From Streptomyces sp. (GTDB lineage: Bacteria > Actinomycetota > Actinomycetes > Streptomycetales > Streptomycetaceae): 9,008 nt of DNA. This document shows, piece by piece, positions 5,481-9,008 of this stretch. A program made the position numbers and the translations under genes. The DNA is taken from assembly GCA_003519485.1 (NCBI GenBank), contig DOWQ01000067.1, positions 1-9,008 on the forward strand, given 5' to 3'. Within the stretch, counting starts at the first letter, position 1. Every line of letters starts with the position of its first letter. The notes under the pieces were generated by a model. The model was not told the origin of the DNA, searched no databases, and saw nothing but the letters and a program-made list of their open reading frames with translations.

Positions 5481-6202
5481 GCGTGACGGATCGCAGAACT
5501 GAGCTGGTCGGCAGCCTGGCACGGGTGGAGGAACGTATCTCCGCCGCCTGCGCGGCGGCCGGCCGGAAGCGGGAGGAGGTGACCCTGATCGTGGTCACCA
5601 AGACCTACCCGGCGAGTGACGTACGGCTCCTCGCGGAACTCGGTGTGCGGCACGTAGCGGAGAACCGGGACCAGGATGCCGCCCCGAAGTCCGCGGAATG
5701 CGCAGGGCTTCCCCTTACTTGGCACTTTGTTGGCCAATTGCAGACAAATAAAGTCCGTTCCGTGGTTGCTTATTCCGATATCGTACAGTCCGTGGACCGG
5801 ACCAAATTGGTCGGCGCCCTGTCCACCGCCGCGGTCCGGGCCGGTCGCGAACTGGGCTGTCTGGTCCAGGTCGCGCTCGACGCGGAATCGGGAGAGGCGG
5901 GCGGGCGGGGCGGCGTCGCGCCGGCAGAGGTGCCGGCGCTGGCGGACGCGATCGCCGACGCCGAAGGGCTGCGCGTCAAGGGGCTGATGACGGTGGCACC
6001 GCTCGCCGGCCCCTACGCGGGTCGGCAACGGGCCGCATTCGAGCATTTGATGGAAATCTCATCCAGCCTGCGCGGGCGTCATCCGGCTGCCAACATGGTG
6101 TCCGCGGGCATGAGTACGGACCTCGAGGAAGCGGTGCTGGCCGGAGCGACACATGTACGCGTCGGTACCGCGGTACTCGGAGTCCGACCCGGGCTCCGGT
6201 AA
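5477..6202 (+). CDS. ylmE: YlmE/YggS family PLP-binding protein (PLP homeostasis, PROSC/PLPBP)
   Basis: Proteins of this family fold like the TIM-barrel domain of alanine racemase and bind pyridoxal 5'-phosphate without known catalysis; loss perturbs vitamin B6 and amino acid pools. The product is 241 aa, family-typical. PLP-binding Lys42 lies in VVTKTYPASD. Further motifs are AENRDQDAAPK (61-71, the usual ENRVQE helix), WHFVGQLQTNK (82-92), VKGLMTVAPL (167-176) and the phosphate-binding SAGMSTDLEEAV...THVRVGTAVLG (209-235). The ATG is certain because it overlaps the pgeF stop (ATGA), indicating translational coupling. Codon use dips sharply between about 5708 and 5790 (TTT, GTT, TTG, AAT, AAA, GCT, TAT), giving a patch about 54% A+T in an otherwise strongly G+C-rich gene. 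The protein sequence across this patch is fully family-like, so it is not a frameshift. The exact cellular role in division is not established. Confidence 0.93.
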   Translation: MSVTDRRTELVGSLARVEERISAACAAAGRKREEVTLIVVTKTYPASDVRLLAELGVRHVAENRDQDAAPKSAECAGLPLTWHFVGQLQTNKVRSVVAYSDIVQSVDRTKLVGALSTAAVRAGRELGCLVQVALDAESGEAGGRGGVAPAEVPALADAIADAEGLRVKGLMTVAPLAGPYAGRQRAAFEHLMEISSSLRGRHPAANMVSAGMSTDLEEAVLAGATHVRVGTAVLGVRPGLR

Positions 6203-6324
6203 CGTCGCCAAGAAGTCGGACCACAGCAGAAAATATGGCCGGTTCCGCCCAGTGCGAGCAGGCCGAGTGGATCCAGGGCACCCGGTGACGGAGCCGATCC
6301 ACCACAGAGCGGAGGACGCAGAGA
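6203..6324 (+). promoter_or_regulatory. ylmE-sepF intergenic leader with stem-loop
   Basis: The 122-nt gap holds one small A+T-rich spot (GAAAATATGG, 6229-6238), possibly a -10 but without a convincing -35. It also holds an inverted repeat GTGGATC (6267-6273) / GATCCAC (6296-6302), a perfect 7-bp stem with a 22-nt loop that itself contains CACC-C-GGTG. The stem ends 8 nt before the sepF SD, so it would sit in the sepF 5' leader. This suggests sepF may have its own transcription or translation control; sequence alone does not prove it. Confidence 0.4.
6311..6315 (+). promoter_or_regulatory. Ribosome binding site of sepF
   Basis: GGAGG lies 9 nt before ATG 6325. It supports that ATG over the in-frame ATG at 6337, which is only 3 nt closer to the conserved helix RKMAVYLGL. 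Confidence 0.8.
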
Positions 6325-6936
6325 ATGGCCGGCGCGATGCGCAAGATGGCGGTCTACCTCGGCCTCGTGGAGGACGATGGGTACGACGGCCGGGGGTTCG
6401 ACCCCGACGACGAGTTCGAGCCCGAGCCGGAGCCCGAGAGGGCCCACCGGCAGCACCAAGCACATCAGGCAGATCGGACGCAACGGGACGAACCGTCTCG
6501 AATTGCCCAACCGCCCTCCCAGCGTGAGCCGGTGGCCGTGGCGGCGGAAAGCGGACGACCCGCCCGAATCGCCCCCGTGGCATCCATCACACCTGAACGC
6601 CAGAGTCTGGAGAAGAACGCACCGGTGATCATGCCCAAGGTCGTGTCCGAGCGAGAGCCGTACCGCATCACGACGCTGCACCCCCGGACGTACAACGAGG
6701 CCCGTACCATCGGGGAACACTTCCGTGAGGGCACCCCGGTGATCATGAATCTCACGGAGATGGACGACACCGATGCGAAGCGGCTTGTCGACTTCGCGGC
6801 CGGCCTCGTCTTCGGTCTGCACGGCAGCATTGAGCGCGTGACGCAGAAGGTGTTCCTGCTGTCTCCTGCTAACGTCGATGTCACGGCGGAGGACAAAGCC
6901 CGTATCGCTGAGGGTGGGTTCTTCAACCAGAGCTGA
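6325..6936 (+). CDS. sepF: SepF, FtsZ membrane anchor and bundling protein
   Basis: SepF tethers FtsZ to the membrane and bundles its polymers. It is essential for ring assembly in actinobacteria lacking FtsA and ZipA. The product is 203 aa. The N-terminus MAGAMRKMAVYLGLVED is the amphipathic membrane-binding helix. It is followed by an acidic stretch (DPDDEFEPEPEPE, about 26-38) and a His/Gln/Arg-rich variable linker (about 41-75). The SepF core domain occupies about 112-200 (PYRITTLHPRTYNEARTIGEHFREGTP to FLLSPANVDV). It contains the dimer-forming helix DDTDAKRLVDFAAGLVFGLHGSIERV, whose Gly residues are conserved. ATG 6325 is chosen for its SD. The gene follows ylmE after 122 nt and precedes ylmG by 59 nt. 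Streptomyces genomes usually also carry SepF-like paralogs elsewhere; this copy, beside ftsZ, is the canonical one. Confidence 0.97.
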   Translation: MAGAMRKMAVYLGLVEDDGYDGRGFDPDDEFEPEPEPERAHRQHQAHQADRTQRDEPSRIAQPPSQREPVAVAAESGRPARIAPVASITPERQSLEKNAPVIMPKVVSEREPYRITTLHPRTYNEARTIGEHFREGTPVIMNLTEMDDTDAKRLVDFAAGLVFGLHGSIERVTQKVFLLSPANVDVTAEDKARIAEGGFFNQS

Positions 6937-6976
6937 GACGCAACACCGGTCACACGGCCCGACCAGCGGGCATTTT

Positions 6977-6986
6977 GGGGAGAGGG
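6977..6986 (+). promoter_or_regulatory. Ribosome binding site deciding the ylmG start
   Basis: GGGGAGAGGG lies in front of ATG 6996 (AGAGGG spacing 9 nt). A TTG at 6975 would extend the frame by 7 codons but would place the SD inside the gene, so ATG is preferred. Confidence 0.7.
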
Positions 6987-6995
6987 ACACGCGGG

Positions 6996-7280
6996 ATGAA
7001 CATCGCACTGCAGGTGGTCTACATCGCGTTGTTCTGCTTCCTGCTTGTGTTGATTTTTCGGTTGGTCATGGACTATGTGTTCCAATTCGCCCGGTCATGG
7101 CAACCCGGCAGGGCGATGGTGGTCGTCCTGGAGGCGACCTACACTGTCACCGATCCGCCGCTCAAGCTTCTGCGGCGGGTGATCCCGCCGTTGCGTCTCG
7201 GGGGCGTTGCGCTTGACCTGTCCTTCTTCGTACTGATGATCATCGTCTACATCCTGATCTCCGTCGTGGGGCGGCTGTGA
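6996..7280 (+). CDS. ylmG: YlmG, YggT-family small integral membrane protein
   Basis: The 94-aa product has two hydrophobic segments, about residues 4-25 (ALQVVYIALFCFLLVLIFRLVM) and about 72-92 (ALDLSFFVLMIIVYILISVVG). They flank a conserved amphipathic region with the family signature TYTVTDPPLKLLRRVIPPLRLGGVALDLS (48-76). YggT proteins are widespread beside sepF and divIVA in Gram-positives and in plastids, where relatives affect division or nucleoid placement; the bacterial biochemical function is unknown. Start by SD (see separate entry). The spacing is 59 nt after sepF and 47 nt before divIVA, consistent with one transcription unit. No odd features. Confidence 0.93.
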   Translation: MNIALQVVYIALFCFLLVLIFRLVMDYVFQFARSWQPGRAMVVVLEATYTVTDPPLKLLRRVIPPLRLGGVALDLSFFVLMIIVYILISVVGRL

Positions 7281-7316
7281 ACGATACGGTCTTGCCGATA
7301 TGCCGACGACTACGTT

Positions 7317-7322
7317 GAGGTG
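7317..7322 (+). promoter_or_regulatory. Ribosome binding site of divIVA
   Basis: GAGGTG (GAGG at 7-nt spacing) precedes ATG 7328. The 47-nt gap after ylmG shows no convincing -35/-10 pair, although divIVA is often expressed from extra promoters in streptomycetes. Confidence 0.65.
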
Positions 7323-7327
7323 AAGAG

Positions 7328-8452
7328 ATGCCGTTGACCCCTGAGGACGTTCGGAACAAGCAGTTCACGACCGTCCGCCTCCGAGAGGGCTATGACGAGG
7401 ACGAGGTCGATGCCTTCCTCGATGAGGTCGAAGGTGAGCTGACCCGGCTGTTGCGGGAGAACGAGGACCTGCGGGCCAAGCTCGCTGCCGCGACCCGCGC
7501 TGCCGCCCAGCACCAGCAACAGCAAGGAATGCGTAAACCGGAGCAGCAGGAGCGGCCCGGAGGGCCGGTACCCGCTGCCATATCGGGTCCGCAGCCGGTG
7601 CCTCCGCAGCAGCAGATGGGTCCGCCCCAGCTGCCCGGTGGAGCACCCCAGCTGCCCGCAGGGCCCGGCGGTCACGGACCGCAGCAGGGCGGCCCCGGCG
7701 GCCCGCACGGCCACGGACCCGGCCAGCAGCAGCACATGGGCGGCCCCCCCGGCCACATGGGCGGTCCGATGGGCGGCCCCGGCCAGCACATGCAGCAGCA
7801 GCAACAGCCGCCGCAGCAGCAGCACGGTGACGGCGGTGCCGCACGTGTGCTGTCGCTGGCGCAGCAGACCGCCGACCAGGCGATCGCGGAGGCCCGTTCC
7901 GAGGCCAACAAGATCGTCGGCGAGGCGCGGAGCCGTGCCGAGGGTCTGGAGCGGGACGCCCGTGCCAAGGCCGACGCGCTGGAGCGGGACGCCCAGGAGA
8001 AGCACCGTGTCGCGATGGGCTCCCTGGAGTCCGCCAGGGCGACGCTGGAGCGCAAGGTCGAGGACCTGCGCGGCTTCGAGCGGGAGTACCGCACCCGGCT
8101 GAAGTCGTACCTGGAGAGCCAGCTGCGCCAGCTGGAGAACCAGGCCGACGACTCGCTTGCCCCGCCCCGTACGACCGCGGCGGCCTCGCTTCCGCCGTCC
8201 CCGTCGATGGCCGGCGCCGGCGCCGGCCCGATGGGCGGGCACACCATGGGTGGCCAGTCCATGGGCGGCCACGGAGGCCACGGCGGTGGCCATGGTCCGT
8301 CGGGTGTTGCGGGTCCGTCCTACGGCGGCCAGCAGCAGATGTCCCCGGCCATGACACAGCCGATGGCACCGGTGCGGCCGCAGGGCCAGCAGCCGATGCA
8401 GCAGGCGCCGTCGCCGATGCGTGGCTTCCTGATCGACGAGGACGACAACTGA
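7328..8452 (+). CDS. divIVA: DivIVA (Wag31 family), polar growth organiser
   Basis: DivIVA is a coiled-coil cytoskeletal protein that marks hyphal tips and recruits the wall-synthesis machinery. It is essential in Streptomyces and is regulated by the Ser/Thr kinase AfsK. The product is 374 aa. The N-terminal lipid-binding domain and first coiled coil occupy about 1-60 (PLTPEDVRNKQFTTVRLREGYDEDEVDAFLDEVE...LRAKLAAATRAAA), including the crossed-loop region. A long low-complexity linker rich in Q, P, G, M and H covers about 61-169. The second coiled coil (about 170-275) contains the repeated motif LERDARAKADALERDAQEK (207-225). The C-terminal tail (276-374) is again G/M/H/Q-rich and ends with the conserved RGFLIDEDDN. 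The protein is much longer than the B. subtilis homologue because of the linker and tail, as is normal for Streptomyces. It is the last gene of the unit, followed by a strong terminator. Confidence 0.97.
   Translation: MPLTPEDVRNKQFTTVRLREGYDEDEVDAFLDEVEGELTRLLRENEDLRAKLAAATRAAAQHQQQQGMRKPEQQERPGGPVPAAISGPQPVPPQQQMGPPQLPGGAPQLPAGPGGHGPQQGGPGGPHGHGPGQQQHMGGPPGHMGGPMGGPGQHMQQQQQPPQQQHGDGGAARVLSLAQQTADQAIAEARSEANKIVGEARSRAEGLERDARAKADALERDAQEKHRVAMGSLESARATLERKVEDLRGFEREYRTRLKSYLESQLRQLENQADDSLAPPRTTAAASLPPSPSMAGAGAGPMGGHTMGGQSMGGHGGHGGGHGPSGVAGPSYGGQQQMSPAMTQPMAPVRPQGQQPMQQAPSPMRGFLIDEDDN
7508..7822 (+). repeat. Low-complexity repeat tract encoding the DivIVA linker
   Basis: Codons 61-165 of divIVA are built from reiterated CAG/CAA (Gln), CAC/ATG-GGC-GGC (HMGG, PMGG) and Gly-Pro units, for example CACATGGGCGG at 7734-7744 and 7755-7765. 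Such DNA is prone to in-frame length change; the reading frame stays intact throughout. Confidence 0.7.
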
Positions 8453-8488
8453 CCGCGGCGCCGTAGGCGCACATTCGCCGGCGTATCG

Positions 8489-8531
8489 CAGAGGGCCGGG
8501 TCCGGAGACCTTCTCCGGGCCCGGCCCTCTG
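8489..8531 (+). terminator. Strong stem-loop terminator of divIVA
   Basis: A 19-bp stem (8489-8507 with 8513-8531) with only one G-T wobble (8501/8519) and the loop ACCTT (8508-8512) begins 36 nt after the divIVA stop. Left arm starts CAGAGGGCCGGG; right arm ends CCCGGCCCTCTG. There is no T-run, as is common for Streptomyces terminators. An outer inverted repeat CATTCGC (8472-8478) / GCGAATG (8543-8549) brackets it. Confidence 0.9.
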
Positions 8532-8614
8532 GCGTGCGCATTGCGAATGGGGGCGCCGGGGTCCGGGATAACTCGCGCCGGGAGAGCTCAGGTGCGGAGC
8601 CGCCCGGGGCGCCC

Positions 8615-8641
8615 GAGCTACCGGAGCTACCCGAGCAGCCC
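8615..8641 (+). repeat. 9-bp tandem repeat (three copies)
   Basis: GAGCTACCG (8615-8623), GAGCTACCC (8624-8632) and GAGCAGCCC (8633-8641) are consecutive 9-bp units. In the + frame they would read ELPELPEQP, but the frame is not convincing as a gene. Confidence 0.7.
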
Positions 8642-8930
8642 GAGGCGCGCAGGCCCACCAAGCCCTTCGGAGTCACCCGGGCCCGGAGTGGCCGGGCCAC
8701 CCGGGACCCTCCACCCGGGCCCCCACCGGGAGCCCGGAGCTCCGGAGCCCGAGGTTCGGAGCCCGGACCCGGAGCCTGGATCCCGACCCCGAACCCCGAG
8801 CCCGGCGGCCTCGTGGCCGGTGGCCAGTAGCTCGGAGCCCGGTCCATGGCCCGGAGACCCGCAGGACCGGAGACCGTGGGCTCGGCAGGCAGGACCGTGG
8901 GGTGGGGTGCGGACCGGCGCGCGGCTCCCG

Positions 8931-8982
8931 GTGCCGGTTGCGGTCCCGCGGTGGCCGCTTGCGGCCCGCGTGCCGGTCGCGG
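8931..8982 (+). repeat. Degenerate direct repeats near the right edge
   Basis: GTGCCGGTTGCGG (8931-8943) recurs as GTGCCGGTCGCGG (8970-8982), one mismatch, 39 bp apart. Between them TTGCGGTCCCGCG (8938-8950) recurs as TTGCGGCCCGCG (8959-8970). The array may continue beyond the window. Confidence 0.55.
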
Positions 8983-9008
8983 ATGCGCGGCCGGGGCTCG
9001 GCGGCGGG

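Larger units (their letters stand above)
8532..9008. other. Gene-free G+C-rich repeat-dense region downstream of divIVA
   Basis: No credible gene is visible. A + frame (8534-8830, 98 codons) and a − frame (8320-8847) are open only because the DNA is nearly all G+C; both read as low-complexity Pro/Gly/Arg/Ser with no domain and no good SD. The DNA is dominated by degenerate GGAGCCCG/GAGCCC-like units up to about 8860, then by GGACCGTGGG and TTGCGGTCCCGCG-like units. In Streptomyces the next gene is often ileS; neither it nor a T-box consensus is present before the window ends. Confidence 0.6.

Noticed and set aside
6153..6527. 124-codon + frame bridging ylmE and sepF
   Set aside because: Overlaps both genes in another frame; the sequence is compositional, not protein-like.
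7281..7327. divIVA-specific promoter in the ylmG-divIVA gap
   Set aside because: TTGCCG (7292-7297) and TACGTT (7311-7316) are only 13 bp apart, too close for a normal promoter.
8534..8830. 98-codon + frame after the divIVA terminator
   Set aside because: Starts just after the terminator stem, has no SD, and is low-complexity Pro/Gly/Arg; it follows from nearly stop-free G+C repeats.
8320..8847. 175-codon − frame overlapping the divIVA 3' end
   Set aside because: Overlaps divIVA and the terminator antisense, low complexity, no recognisable domain.
8832..9008. T-box leader for a downstream ileS
   Set aside because: Actinobacterial ileS genes can carry one, but I find no TGGNACCGCG-like T-box core or specifier structure before the window ends.

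Overview
This window is a segment of a division and cell wall (dcw) cluster from a high-GC actinomycete, almost certainly Streptomyces or a very close relative. The evidence is the very high G+C with strong third-position bias, the gene order ftsW-murG-ftsQ-ftsZ-pgeF(ylmD)-ylmE-sepF-ylmG-divIVA, the absence of ftsA, the absence of murC between murG and ftsQ (mycobacteria and corynebacteria carry it there), and a DivIVA with a long Gln/Gly/Met/His-rich linker ending in the tail RGFLIDEDDN. All nine recognised genes are on the + strand. No mobile element, CRISPR array, tRNA or rRNA is visible.

Layout. Bases 1-1318 hold ftsW (SEDS glycosyltransferase), whose reading frame is open through the left edge, so its N-terminus is probably outside the window. 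murG follows after 6 nt and makes lipid II. After a 46-nt gap with small hairpins comes ftsQ, the single-pass POTRA division protein. The 239-nt interval 3282-3520 is the one substantial regulatory region inside the cluster. It holds a good promoter candidate, two overlapping inverted repeats that could form mutually exclusive stem-loops, sites resembling BldD and WhiA motifs, and a 30-codon reading frame containing a TTA codon. ftsZ follows, then pgeF (ylmD) and ylmE, which overlap by ATGA. A 122-nt gap with a stem-loop precedes sepF, then come ylmG (YggT family) and divIVA. A 19-bp-stem hairpin right after divIVA is a convincing factor-independent-type terminator. The last ~480 nt carry no credible gene, only G+C-rich low-complexity repeats.

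How the genes work together. MurG makes lipid II at the inner membrane face. FtsW polymerises it with its partner PBP (ftsI, not in the window). FtsQ links the periplasmic-side divisome proteins. FtsZ forms the ring. SepF ties the FtsZ C-terminal peptide to the membrane in place of FtsA. YlmG is a small membrane protein of the same neighbourhood. DivIVA organises polar tip growth. PgeF and YlmE are housekeeping or quality-control enzymes conserved beside ftsZ.

I see no wholly new system among the coding genes. The best leads are non-coding: the ftsQ-ftsZ leader (alternative hairpins plus a TTA-containing mini-ORF), hairpins at the ends of ftsW and murG, an A+T-rich rare-codon patch in ylmE, and the repeat-rich block after divIVA.
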